In this document: positions 14,168 to 22,279 of the stretch, piece by piece
Position numbering within the stretch: the first letter of the stretch is position 1
How the letters are laid out: each line of letters starts with the position of its first letter
Assembly (NCBI GenBank): GCA_035765195.1
Contig: DASTYC010000019.1
Span: forward strand, 234,891-298,890
Length of the DNA stretch: 64,000 nt
Source: CALAED01 sp035765195
Lineage (GTDB): Bacteria; Actinomycetota; Actinomycetes; Streptosporangiales; Streptosporangiaceae
Direction: 5' to 3'
The notes under the pieces: model-generated
What the model saw: only the letters and a program-made list of their open reading frames with translations
The model's database searches: none
Told to the model about the DNA's origin: nothing
Translations under genes and position numbers: made by a program

Positions 14168-14270
14168 ATTACAAGTCGTATGCGGCCCTCATCGCGAGAC
14201 GCGCGGGTAGCAACCCGAACGCCTGTTCGGATTGATTTACTTTGGTGTCAAACAGGCCGGTCAAGGGACT

Positions 14271-14951
14271 TCACCGTACCCGCCAGCCGCCGCGGCGGCC
14301 GGTCGAGGACGCCGGGCCCCGGACCTTGACACGCCGTACGGTGCCGTGGCCCAGCTCCTCGTTCAGCCGTCTGACCAGCGTCGGAGCCAGCAACCGCACC
14401 TGCTGGGCCCAGGTGGCCGAGTCGGCGGCGATGACCACCTCGCCGTCTTCGAAGGAGATGGGCGTGGTGTGCTCGGCCACCTCCTTGCCCACGATCTGCG
14501 CCCAGTTGCCGAAAACCCCGCCGATCGCGGCCTGCTGCTCCCAGCCGCGCTCGGCGAGCAGGTCGCGGATCGCGGCGCCGAACGGCCGCGGGTCGCCGCC
14601 CCGCTCGGTCCGGCCGCGCGAGCGTCCCCCGCTCGCCCGGGACCGGGACCGCCGGGTCTGGTTGCCCGGCAGCGCGCCGCGCTTGAGCGCGTCGGCCTTC
14701 GCCTGGGCGAGCGCCTCGCGCGCGAGCTCGATCCCCGCCTTCGACGCCGGCTCGCCGGCCGCCGGGCTCTCGTCCAGGGGGTTCTCGTCCAGGGGGTTCT
14801 CGTCCAGGGGGTTCTCGTTCAACAGGCCCTCGGCCACGGGGCGGTCATCCGCCGCGCGGTTATCCACAGCCTGTTGATCCTTTGACTCCCGCGGGCCCTG
14901 TCGGCCCGAGCCGCCGTGGCGGGCTCGCCGCCGCCGCCGATCGTCATCCAC
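14271..14951 (-). CDS. dciA: DciA family protein (DUF721), probable replicative helicase loader
   Basis: A 226-residue DUF721 protein. In bacteria without DnaC/DnaI, DciA loads the replicative helicase DnaB at the origin. The conserved domain occupies about residues 125-215 (IRDLLAERGWEQQAA, FGNWAQIVGKEVAEHT, DSATWAQQVRLLAPTL). The N-terminal half is a disordered, charged tail containing three perfect NPLDE repeats encoded by a 15-bp tandem repeat. The start is GTG, 33 bp after the recF stop; a GGAGG is present but rather far (about 13 nt). It is the last gene of the dnaN-gnd-recF-dciA series. A DnaA-box-like TTATCCACA at 14860-14868 lies within the coding sequence. Confidence 0.88.
   Translation of the reverse strand: MDDDRRRRRARHGGSGRQGPRESKDQQAVDNRAADDRPVAEGLLNENPLDENPLDENPLDESPAAGEPASKAGIELAREALAQAKADALKRGALPGNQTRRSRSRASGGRSRGRTERGGDPRPFGAAIRDLLAERGWEQQAAIGGVFGNWAQIVGKEVAEHTTPISFEDGEVVIAADSATWAQQVRLLAPTLVRRLNEELGHGTVRRVKVRGPASSTGRRGGWRVR
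14768..14822. repeat. 15-bp tandem repeat inside dciA
   Basis: Three identical 15-bp units (14768, 14783, 14798; core CTCGTCCAGGGGG) and a fourth diverged partial copy encode NPLDE repeats in the disordered N-terminal region of DciA. The unit is in frame, so copy-number change would be tolerated. Confidence 0.85.
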
Positions 14952-14983
14952 GTCTTATGCACACCTCCATCCACAACCGGCCG

Positions 14984-16156
14984 TCAGCGGACACGGGTCA
15001 CCTCGCCGCCGGCGACGTCGTAGGCGGCGCCGCTGAGCTCGGCGGGCACGTCTTCGGGCACGGCCGCGGTAATGATCACCTGTTCGGCGGGCGCGACCAG
15101 CGCGGCCAGCCGCTCGCGGCGCTGCGCGTCGAGCTCGGCGAACACATCGTCGAGGATCAGCACGGGGTCGTCGCCATCGGCCCGCAGCAGCTCAAAGGCC
15201 GCCAGCCGCAGCGCCAGCGCGAACGACCACGACTCTCCCTGGCTCGCGTATCCCCGGGCCGGCAGTCCGGCCAGCCGCAGCGTCAACTCGTCACGGTGCG
15301 GGCCGACGAGGCTGACGCCCCGTTCGAGCTCTTGCCGCCGGGCGCGTTCCATGCCCTCGCGAAGCGCGTCGGCGAGTTTTCCACGGTCTGTGGACAACTC
15401 CACGCCTTCGAGGGAACTCCGGTACTCCAGCCCGGCGATGTCGTCGGACGCGGCGCCCTCCGCGGCGCCGCCGTCCACACCATCGCCGGGCGGCCGCGCC
15501 ACCGCGGCGTACGCCCTGGCGGCCAGCGGCCGCAGCGCCGCGGTCAGCTCGAGCCGTCCGGCCAACAGCTCGGCGCCCGCCTTGGCCAGGTGCGTGTCCC
15601 ACACATCGAGGGTGGCCAGCATCTCGGCGCCCGGGGCCCGACGGTGCGCGGCCGCCGACTTGAGCAGGGCGTTGCGCTGCTTGAGCACGCGGTCGTAGTC
15701 GGCGCGGACGCCGGCGAAGCGCGGCGCCCTGGCGGTCAGCAGCTCGTCGAGAAACCGGCGGCGCTCGCCGGGATCGCCCTTGACCAGGGCCAGATCCTCC
15801 GGCGCGAACAGCACCGTGCGCAATATCCCCAGGATCTCGCGTGCTCTGGGGACGGGAGAACGGTTCAGCCGGGCCCGGTTGGCCTTGCCCGGGTTGATCT
15901 CTATCTCGAGCAGCGCCCGGCGATCGGCCCGGACGACCCCGCCCCGTACGATCGCGCGGTCCGCGCCGTGCCGGACGAGCGGCGCGTCGGTGGCCACCCG
16001 GTGACTGCCCTGGGTGGCGAGGTAGCCGATGGCCTCGGCGAGGTTGGTCTTGCCCTCCCCGTTGCGCCCACGCAGCACGCTGACCCCCGGCTCGAAGGTG
16101 ATCTCGGCGGCGGCGTAGGACCGGAAGTCCTGGAGCGCGAGGAGGGCCACATGCAC
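14984..16156 (-). CDS. recF: DNA replication and repair protein RecF
   Basis: A 390-residue SMC-like ATPase acting with RecO/RecR in gap repair and replication restart. It has Walker A GRNGEGKT with Lys36, the signature-like SQGESWSFAL segment and Walker B VLILDDVFAELD. The GTG at 16154-16156 (M-H-V) agrees with RecF starts in other actinobacteria, but no good ribosome binding site is visible; GTG 16150 is possible. Downstream spacing to dciA is 33 bp. A perfect DnaA-box sequence in reverse orientation lies at 15389-15397 inside the gene. Confidence 0.95.
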   Translation of the reverse strand: MHVALLALQDFRSYAAAEITFEPGVSVLRGRNGEGKTNLAEAIGYLATQGSHRVATDAPLVRHGADRAIVRGGVVRADRRALLEIEINPGKANRARLNRSPVPRAREILGILRTVLFAPEDLALVKGDPGERRRFLDELLTARAPRFAGVRADYDRVLKQRNALLKSAAAHRRAPGAEMLATLDVWDTHLAKAGAELLAGRLELTAALRPLAARAYAAVARPPGDGVDGGAAEGAASDDIAGLEYRSSLEGVELSTDRGKLADALREGMERARRQELERGVSLVGPHRDELTLRLAGLPARGYASQGESWSFALALRLAAFELLRADGDDPVLILDDVFAELDAQRRERLAALVAPAEQVIITAAVPEDVPAELSGAAYDVAGGEVTRVR

Positions 16157-16224
16157 GGATTCGAGCGTAGGCCCTTCGCGACCGGCCGGCGGGCGGCGGC
16201 GCCCTATCCCCAGGGTGTGGAAGG

Positions 16225-16233
16225 TTATCCACA
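16225..16233 (+). promoter_or_regulatory. DnaA box upstream of recF
   Basis: TTATCCACA matches the strict DnaA-box consensus and lies in the 131-bp gap between gnd and recF. A second half-match (CCTGTGGAC) follows within 12 bp on the opposite strand. It may titrate DnaA or regulate recF. Confidence 0.5.
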
Positions 16234-16287
16234 ATCCTGTGGACGACCTCGGTGCCGTGTGCGCGGCCGGGCGCGGCCGGGCGCCGC

Positions 16288-17208
16288 TCAGACCTGGGGC
16301 GGGGCCACGTCGGCACCGGCGGAGTCGGCGCCCTTGGCCGTCTCGATGGCGTGCCCGCCGAACTGGTTGCGCAGCGCCGCCACCATCTTCATCGCGGGCG
16401 AGTCCTCCTGCCGCGAGGCGAACCGGGCGTACAGCGCGGCGGTGATCACTGGCAGCGGGACGCCGTGATCCACAGCCGCCTGGACCGTCCACCTGCCCTC
16501 GCCCGAGTCCTGTGCGTAACCCTTCAGCCTGCTGAGATCGGGATCGTCGGCGAGCGCCCGGTCGGCGAGATCGAGAAGCCAGGACCGGATGACGGTGCCC
16601 GCGCGCCAGCTGTGGAAGGTCTCGGCGACGTTCTGCACGACCCCGCCGGCCTCGAGCAGTTCCCAGCCCTCGGCGAAGGACTGCATCATGCCGTACTCGA
16701 TGCCGTTGTGGACCATCTTGGCGAAGTGGCCGGCCCCGACCGGGCCCGCGTGCACGAAGCCGTACTCGCCCTCGGGCTTGAGCGTCTCGAAGATCGGCAT
16801 GAGCTGCTTCACGTGCTGGTCCTCGCCGCCGACCATGAGCCCGTAGCCGTTGTCGAGCCCCCACACGCCGCCGCTCACCCCGACGTCGAGGAAGCCGATG
16901 TTGTGGCCCGCCAGCTCCTCACCGTGGACGCGGTCATCCACATAGTGGGAGTTGCCGCCGTCCACAACGACGTCGCCGGCCGCCAGGATTTCCCCCAGCC
17001 TGTGGACAGTGCTCGCCGTCGGATCGCCGGCCGGCACCATGATCCACACCGCCCGCGGCGGGGACAGCCGCTGGACGAGTTCCTCCAGCGAGCCGACATC
17101 GGTGACCTCCGGGTCGCGGTCATAGCCGACCACGGTGTGACCGCCGCGCCGCAACCGCTCGGCCATGTTGCCGCCCATGCGGCCGAGGCCGATCATCCCC
17201 AGTTCCAT
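16288..17208 (-). CDS. gnd: 6-phosphogluconate dehydrogenase, short (decarboxylating) form
   Basis: A 306-residue enzyme of the pentose phosphate pathway converting 6-phosphogluconate to ribulose 5-phosphate and CO2. It has the N-terminal Rossmann motif MIGLGRMGGNMAERL, the VVDGGNSHYVDD segment, FLDVGVSGGVWGL, and the catalytic lysine region HFAKMVHNGIEYGMM. At about 300 residues it is the short form rather than the 470-residue dimeric type. The ATG has GAGGAG 9 nt upstream. It is inserted between dnaN and recF, an arrangement known from Streptomyces and relatives but not from mycobacteria. Confidence 0.94.
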   Translation of the reverse strand: MELGMIGLGRMGGNMAERLRRGGHTVVGYDRDPEVTDVGSLEELVQRLSPPRAVWIMVPAGDPTASTVHRLGEILAAGDVVVDGGNSHYVDDRVHGEELAGHNIGFLDVGVSGGVWGLDNGYGLMVGGEDQHVKQLMPIFETLKPEGEYGFVHAGPVGAGHFAKMVHNGIEYGMMQSFAEGWELLEAGGVVQNVAETFHSWRAGTVIRSWLLDLADRALADDPDLSRLKGYAQDSGEGRWTVQAAVDHGVPLPVITAALYARFASRQEDSPAMKMVAALRNQFGGHAIETAKGADSAGADVAPPQV

Positions 17209-17314
17209 GCGCTCACTCCTCTGAGAGGTGTCTCCCTCTCACCTTCACCCCTCTCATGCTCCCAAACCGGGCGGCCGCCGGCCGCCGCCGGCCGCCCGGT
17301 TGAAGCCCGTCGCG

Positions 17315-18460
17315 TCAGCCGGACAGCCTGACCGGCATGATCAAGTACCGGTAGTTGGGGGTGGTCCCGTCGTCCGCCGGCTTGCCGGTGAGGACGGCCG
17401 GCTTCGTCGGCGTGGTGAACGACAGCCGGGCGACGTCGGAGTCGATGGCCGTCAGGCCGTCGAGCAGGAATCCCGGGTTGAACGCGATGTTGATGTCGTC
17501 GCCCTCCAGCGTCGCCTCCAGCGCCTCGACGGCCTGGGCCTCGTCTCCGGTCCCGGCCTCGAGCACAACCTCTCCCTGGCGGAATGACAGCCGTACGGGG
17601 GTGTTTCGTTCGGCCACCAGCGACACCCGCTTGACCGCCTCGACGAACGGTCCGCACTGGACCTCGGCGAGACCGGCGTACTCGCTCGGCAGCAGCGACC
17701 GGTACTTGACGAAGTCGCCGTCGAGCAGCCGCGATGTGGTGCGCCGGCCGCCGCCGGAAAACCCGATCATGCCCTCGCCGCTGCCCCCGGAACCGCCGAG
17801 CGCGATCGAGACCTCGGCGCCCGCGGTCAGGGACTTGGCGGTGTCGGCAAGGGTCTTGGCCGGCACGAGCGCGATGGCGGAGAAGTCGGGCCGCTCGGGC
17901 TTCCAGTGCAGCTCGCGGACGGCCAGCCGGTAGCGGTCGGTGGAGGCGAGCGTCACCGTCTCGCCCTCGATCTCCACCCGTACGCCGGTGAGCATGGGGA
18001 TCGTGTCGTCACGGCCGGCGGCGATGGCCACCTGACCGACCGCGGCCGCGAACTCGTCGCTGCCCACCGAGCCGGCCGCCGGCGGCATCTCCGGCAGCGA
18101 GGGGTAGTCCTCCACCGGCATGGTCAGCAGGGTGAACTTGGCGCTGCCGCAGCTGAGCATGACCTTGCTGCCGTCGGTGGTCAGCTCGACGGGGTGCGGC
18201 GGCAGGCTGCGGCAGATCTCGGCCATGAGCCGGCCGGAGACGAGCGCCTTGCCCGCCTCGTCGACGTCGACGTCCGTGCTGACCTGTGCGGACACCTCGT
18301 AGTCGAACGCGGAGAGGGTCAGCTGGTGGTCGTCGCCCGGCCCCGGGCCGGCGTCGATCAGCATGCCGGCGAGCACCGGGACCGGTGGCCGTACCGGCAA
18401 CGTACGAGCCGTCCAGGCGACGGCGTCGGCGAGCGCGTCTCGATCGATGCGGAACTTCAC
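17315..18460 (-). CDS. dnaN: DNA polymerase III beta subunit (sliding clamp)
   Basis: A 381-residue processivity clamp forming a ring around DNA; three similar domains of about 125 residues are present. It starts MKFRIDRDALADAVAW and ends with the conserved clamp C-terminus YRYLIMPVRLSG. The central TDRYRLAVRELHW and TGVRVEIEG segments are typical. The ATG has GGAGGCGGG upstream. The domain-II insertion GGSGGSGEGMIG is a short glycine loop. It is transcribed away from dnaA across oriC in the same direction. Confidence 0.98.
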   Translation of the reverse strand: MKFRIDRDALADAVAWTARTLPVRPPVPVLAGMLIDAGPGPGDDHQLTLSAFDYEVSAQVSTDVDVDEAGKALVSGRLMAEICRSLPPHPVELTTDGSKVMLSCGSAKFTLLTMPVEDYPSLPEMPPAAGSVGSDEFAAAVGQVAIAAGRDDTIPMLTGVRVEIEGETVTLASTDRYRLAVRELHWKPERPDFSAIALVPAKTLADTAKSLTAGAEVSIALGGSGGSGEGMIGFSGGGRRTTSRLLDGDFVKYRSLLPSEYAGLAEVQCGPFVEAVKRVSLVAERNTPVRLSFRQGEVVLEAGTGDEAQAVEALEATLEGDDINIAFNPGFLLDGLTAIDSDVARLSFTTPTKPAVLTGKPADDGTTPNYRYLIMPVRLSG

Positions 18461-19005
18461 AGGGACCCGCCTCCTGCAGGTTTCGGACTCAGGGTGTGGT
18501 GGAAGAGATCACCCGGGAAGTTGTGGCGTCGGCGCCGCTGTCCCCAGGCCCTAACTGTTGTCGGATCTTCTTTCTTGATTAGACAAAGAGCAGTCGTCGT
18601 CATAGGGGCCGTGGAAAGTGTGGACAAGCACTGTTCTCGCAGCTCAGCGTGCCTTTCTCTGTCCACTGAGGGTGTGCACGGGCAGTGGACGAAGCGGCGT
18701 GGGCTGAGGATGAAACGACCGTCCACGATCAGCGTCCCCACGTTGTCCCCCGGTTGTCCACGCGTTGTCCTCAGGCTGTCCCCGGCACGATCGCGGCGGA
18801 GCCCGGCCGCGTGCCCCGTCCGCGCCGGCGACGAGGCTCCAAGTCGCCGTTCACGCCCCATGTTTCCGGCGCCGTCAACACCGCGTCCACCGGTTGTCCA
18901 CGACTTGTCCCCAGCTTGTCCCCGTGGTTTTCCACGGCCATCCACAGGGTTTTCCCCAGGCTGTGAAAGGGGATCTTCACGTGTCGTCAGGGCCACGCCG
19001 GTCGC
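18461..19005. other. oriC: Chromosomal origin of replication oriC (dnaA-dnaN intergenic)
   Basis: A 545-bp gap without genes between dnaA and dnaN. A perfect DnaA box occurs in reverse at 18619-18627 (TGTGGACAA). Near-consensus forward boxes with TTGTCCACG occur at 18754-18762 and 18894-18902, and weaker TTGTCCCC/TTTTCCAC-type copies at 18743, 18905, 18916, 18928 and 18938. The most AT-rich stretch is about 18550-18600, next to dnaN, and could be the unwinding element. The dense box array plus gene context make the assignment secure; exact box usage is inference. Confidence 0.92.
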
Positions 19006-21036
19006 TTATCTGTTCCGGGTCTGCTGCTTGATGCGGGTGGTCAGCTCGGTGACCTGGTTGTAGATCGGGCGCCGCTCGGTCATCAGCGAGCTGATCTTCT
19101 TGCAGGCGTGGATGACGGTGGTGTGGTCGCGGCCGCCGAACTGCTGACCGATCTTGGGCAGCGACAGGTTGGTCAGCTCGCGGCACAGATACATGGCGAT
19201 CTGGCGGGCCGTCACCAGCGTGCGTGAGCGCGACGAGCCGCACAGGTCCTCGATGCTCAGCCCGTAGTACGTCGCGGTCTGCGCCATGATCGTGGCCGCG
19301 GTGATCTCGGGCCCGGTCGCCTCCGGGATGAGGTCTTTCAACACGACCTCGGCCAGCTGCAGGTCGACCGACTGGCGGTTGAGGCTGGCGAAGGCGGTCA
19401 CCCGGATCAGCGCGCCCTCGAGCTCTCTGATGTTGGTCGAGATCTTGGAGGCGATGAACTCCAGGACGTCGGGGGGCGCGGCGAGGCCCTCCTGGGCCGC
19501 CTTCTTCCGAAGGATCGCGATGCGGGTCTCGAGTTCGGGCGGCTGGACGTCGGTGATCAGCCCCCACTCGAACCGGTTGCGCAGCCGGTCCTCCAGCGTC
19601 ACCAGTTGTTTGGGCGGGCGATCACTGGAGATCACGATCTGCTTGTTGGCGTTGTGCAGGGTGTTGAACGTGTGGAAGAACTCCTCCTGCGTCTGTTCCT
19701 TGTTCTCAAGGAACTGGATGTCGTCGACGAGGAGGATGTCGACGTCGCGGTAGCGCCTGCGGAACCCATCGGGCTTGTGGTCGCGGATCGCGTTGATGAA
19801 CTCGTTGGTGAACTCCTCCGAGCTCACGTAGCGCACGCGGGCGCCGCTGAACAGGCTCTGGGCGTAGTGTCCGACCGCGTGCAGCAGATGGGTCTTGCCC
19901 AGGCCCGACTCGCCGTAGATGAACAACGGGTTGTAGGCCTTGGCCGGCGCCTCGGCGACGGCGACCGCCGCCGCGTGCGAGAAGCGGTTGCTCGACCCGA
20001 TGACGAACGTGTCGAAGGTGTACTTGGGGTTCAGCCGGGCCAGTTCGGCCGTCGGCCGCCTGCCGTCGGCGCCGCCCTGGGGTTGGTGGTGCGGGCCGCC
20101 GGATGGTTGTTGCCAGGGCGCGGGCGGCGGCGGTTCGGCCGCGCCGCCCTGCATCGGGCCGGGATGGGCGGTGCTCCGCTGCTGCGCTTCGAGGTCGGCC
20201 GGCGGGGGCGCGGAGCGCGGCCCGGGGGCGCCCGGCTGCCCGTAGGCGGGGGCGGGGGCGGCCGGCTGGTACGGCCCCGGCTGTCCTGGCTGGCCCTGTT
20301 GTCCTTGTGGACCTTGTGGTTGTGGTTGTGGGTATGGCGGCGCGTGGGGCTGGCCCGGTGCCGTCGGTGGGTACGGGGACGGGGCGTAGCCCGCGGCGAC
20401 CGCGTCGCCCGGGTGCGCGGCGTCGCCGTTGGCCGGCGACCCGCCGAGCGTGTGCCCGGCGATGTGGGCGGTGCCGGGCGCGGGAGCCGTGGCGTACGGA
20501 GGCGCGCCGGCCGGGGCCTGGGCAGGCGGGGCGGCCTGGACGGGCGGGGCAGGGGCCGGGGTGGCCGCCGAGGGGTCGGTCGCGGGTGTCGTCGGCAGGA
20601 CGCCGCCGGCCTCGGCCGGGCCGCCTGCCGGGGCGCCGGCGAGGGCACCGGCCGCGGTTCCCTCCGCGGCACCGGGCAGCGCACCCGCGGCGGCGCCGTT
20701 GCCGGCACCGTGCACGGCACCGGGCATCGTGCCGTGGGGCGCCTCCGCCGTCGGGGCGGGCTCGGCCGCGGGGCGGGGCGGTTCGGGCTGGACGGTGACC
20801 GCGACCCAGATGTCGCGGCCCAGCTCGCGGGAGAGCACCTGAGTAATGAGGCCGCGCAACCTGGTCTCGACGACGTCCTTGGCGAACTCGTTGGGAGTGG
20901 CCAGCAGCGCGGTGTCCTCCATGAGCCCGAGCGGGCGCGTGCGTTGGAGCCATTCCAGGTGCAGCGGTTGGAGGTCGCTGGCCGAAAGGGTCTCGAGCGC
21001 GGCCGTCCACACCGAAGCGAGGTCCTGTCCGTCCAT
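19006..21036 (-). CDS. dnaA: Chromosomal replication initiator DnaA
   Basis: A 676-residue initiator that binds DnaA boxes in oriC and melts the DNA. Domain I is residues 1-85. Domain II is an exceptionally long Pro/Gly/Ala/Gln-rich linker of about 240 residues (PQPQPQGPQGQQGQPG region). Domain III AAA+ starts near NPKYTFDTFVIG, with Walker A GESGLGKTH (Lys381) and Walker B ILLVDDIQF. Domain IV has the box-binding helix GGRDHTTVIHACKKI. I prefer ATG 21034-21036, which has GGGGAG at ideal spacing; GTG 21040-21042 would add two residues. DnaA boxes upstream suggest autoregulation. Confidence 0.97.
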   Translation of the reverse strand: MDGQDLASVWTAALETLSASDLQPLHLEWLQRTRPLGLMEDTALLATPNEFAKDVVETRLRGLITQVLSRELGRDIWVAVTVQPEPPRPAAEPAPTAEAPHGTMPGAVHGAGNGAAAGALPGAAEGTAAGALAGAPAGGPAEAGGVLPTTPATDPSAATPAPAPPVQAAPPAQAPAGAPPYATAPAPGTAHIAGHTLGGSPANGDAAHPGDAVAAGYAPSPYPPTAPGQPHAPPYPQPQPQGPQGQQGQPGQPGPYQPAAPAPAYGQPGAPGPRSAPPPADLEAQQRSTAHPGPMQGGAAEPPPPAPWQQPSGGPHHQPQGGADGRRPTAELARLNPKYTFDTFVIGSSNRFSHAAAVAVAEAPAKAYNPLFIYGESGLGKTHLLHAVGHYAQSLFSGARVRYVSSEEFTNEFINAIRDHKPDGFRRRYRDVDILLVDDIQFLENKEQTQEEFFHTFNTLHNANKQIVISSDRPPKQLVTLEDRLRNRFEWGLITDVQPPELETRIAILRKKAAQEGLAAPPDVLEFIASKISTNIRELEGALIRVTAFASLNRQSVDLQLAEVVLKDLIPEATGPEITAATIMAQTATYYGLSIEDLCGSSRSRTLVTARQIAMYLCRELTNLSLPKIGQQFGGRDHTTVIHACKKISSLMTERRPIYNQVTELTTRIKQQTRNR

Positions 21037-21100
21037 GCGCACGCTCCCCTTCCCCGTCGATAGTCACCGTCGCAACTGTGGCGACCTACTCTCTCACGCT

Positions 21101-21132
21101 TCATCCACAGGTTTGTCCACAGGTTGTGCACG
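21101..21132 (+). promoter_or_regulatory. DnaA-box cluster in the dnaA promoter region
   Basis: TCATCCACA (21101-21109), perfect TTGTCCACA (21113-21121) and TTGTGCACG (21124-21132) are stacked about 65-95 bp upstream of dnaA. This is the usual position for DnaA autorepression. They lie in the 443-bp dnaA-rpmH gap. Confidence 0.7.
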
Positions 21133-21245
21133 ATCTGCGGCACGTCTGCGCGGGAACCGTCGCCGCGGCTGCCCGCCGGGCGCGACAGCAGGCCCGGGGA
21201 AGGGTTCCTCCCAGCGTACGGAACCCTGAGAGCCGTGATGCTCGT

Positions 21246-21275
21246 TTGACCGATTAAGCGAAAAGCCCGTACCGT
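21246..21275 (+). promoter_or_regulatory. Candidate sigma-A-type promoter for the rpmH operon
   Basis: TTGACC (21246-21251) and TACCGT (21270-21275), separated by 18 bp, are the best promoter-like pair in the 443-bp dnaA-rpmH gap, about 205 bp upstream of rpmH. The rest of the gap holds only the DnaA boxes and no ORF that I can support. Confidence 0.4.
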
Positions 21276-21479
21276 ACGACGGTCGAGTCGCATCGGCGGC
21301 AGTTCGGCATGCCCGCTTGTGCCCCTGCCTTAGACTGTCCTGCCAAGGCGCTGCCCTAGCGCGCCCGTCCCGATCCCGCCGCTCGCAGGCGGGCGAGGCG
21401 GCCGAGCCGGCCGGCGAGCCGATGCCGGCTCATCGTGCAACCAAGACCTTTATTGAGCCACGCCGCACTGGAGCCACGA

Positions 21480-21617
21480 GTGAGCAAGCGTACATATCAG
21501 CCGAACAACCGTCGTCGCCACAAGAAGCACGGCTTCCGGCTGCGCATGCGCACCCGGGCCGGCCGGGCGATCATGGCCGCGCGGCGGCGCAAGGGACGCG
21601 CCCGCGTCTCGGTCTGA
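21480..21617 (+). CDS. rpmH: 50S ribosomal protein L34
   Basis: A 45-residue, extremely basic ribosomal protein: SKRTYQPNNRRRHKKHGF then RLRMRTRAGRAIMAARR, ending KGRARVSV. GTG 21480-21482 matches the universal S/T-KRTYQP start, with GGAG upstream. It heads rpmH-rnpA-yidD-yidC-jag, the canonical origin-proximal operon. Confidence 0.97.
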   Translation: MSKRTYQPNNRRRHKKHGFRLRMRTRAGRAIMAARRRKGRARVSV

Positions 21618-21641
21618 CCGCCGTTCCGCCAGCCGTTCGTC

Positions 21642-21998
21642 ATGCTGCCGTCCCGGCACCGGATGCGGCGGCGTGCCGACTTCACGTTGGCCGTCCGGCG
21701 CGGGCGCCGCGCGGGACGGCCGCACCTTGTGGTCCATCTGTTCCGGCGAGATGACATCGATGCAGACCCACAGGTCGGTTTCATCGTCGGCCGCGTCGTC
21801 GGGGGCGCGGTCGTACGCAACAGGGTCCGGCGCCGGCTGCGGCACCTGGCGCGCGAGCACGTTGCGCTACTGCCGCGGGGTAGCCTGCTTGTGGTGCGCG
21901 CGAACCCGAGCGCTGGAGATGCGCGGCAGGAGGAGCTGGCGAGGGAGCTTGAGTCCGCCCTTCGGCGGCTCCTGCGGCCTGAGAGGCGTGAACGATGA
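21642..21998 (+). CDS. rnpA: Ribonuclease P protein component
   Basis: A 118-residue basic protein that assists RNase P RNA in 5' maturation of tRNA. It has N-terminal HRMRRRADFTLAVRRGRRAG and the RNA-binding signature VVRNRVRRRLRHLAREH at about residues 56-72. The ATG lies 24 bp after rpmH. Its last codons overlap yidD by ATGA, indicating translational coupling. Confidence 0.96.
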   Translation: MLPSRHRMRRRADFTLAVRRGRRAGRPHLVVHLFRRDDIDADPQVGFIVGRVVGGAVVRNRVRRRLRHLAREHVALLPRGSLLVVRANPSAGDARQEELARELESALRRLLRPERRER

Positions 21999-22279
21999 CC
22001 GAGCGGCGGCCCAACCCCGTGACGTGGGCGCTGATGCTGCTCGTCTCCGCCTACCGGCGCCTCGTGAGTCCGTTCCTTGGGCCGACCTGCCGGTTCGAGC
22101 CGAGCTGCAGCGCCTACTCGCTGGAGGCGCTCCGGGTGCACGGCGCACTGCGCGGCACCTGGCTCACGGTGCGCCGCATCGGCCGGTGCCACCCGTTCCA
22201 CCCCGGTGGGTACGATCCCGTGCCGCCGCCGAAGGGCACACCGGAAAAGTACGAAATCCCCGAAGGAGCTGACCGGTGA
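21995..22279 (+). CDS. yidD: Membrane protein insertion efficiency factor YidD
   Basis: A 94-residue small amphipathic protein. The YidD core is complete: LVSAYRRLVSPFLGPTCRF, PSCSAYSLEALRVHG, RIGRCHPFHPGGYDPVP, with the conserved Cys residues. It helps YidC-dependent membrane insertion. It overlaps both neighbours: ATGA with rnpA and GTGA with yidC. Confidence 0.96.
   Translation: MTERRPNPVTWALMLLVSAYRRLVSPFLGPTCRFEPSCSAYSLEALRVHGALRGTWLTVRRIGRCHPFHPGGYDPVPPPKGTPEKYEIPEGADR

Noticed and set aside
16157..16864. Extension of recF upstream into the gnd region
   Set aside because: The longer reading is antisense-like Arg/Gly-rich sequence in another frame of gnd; RecF homology starts at 16156.
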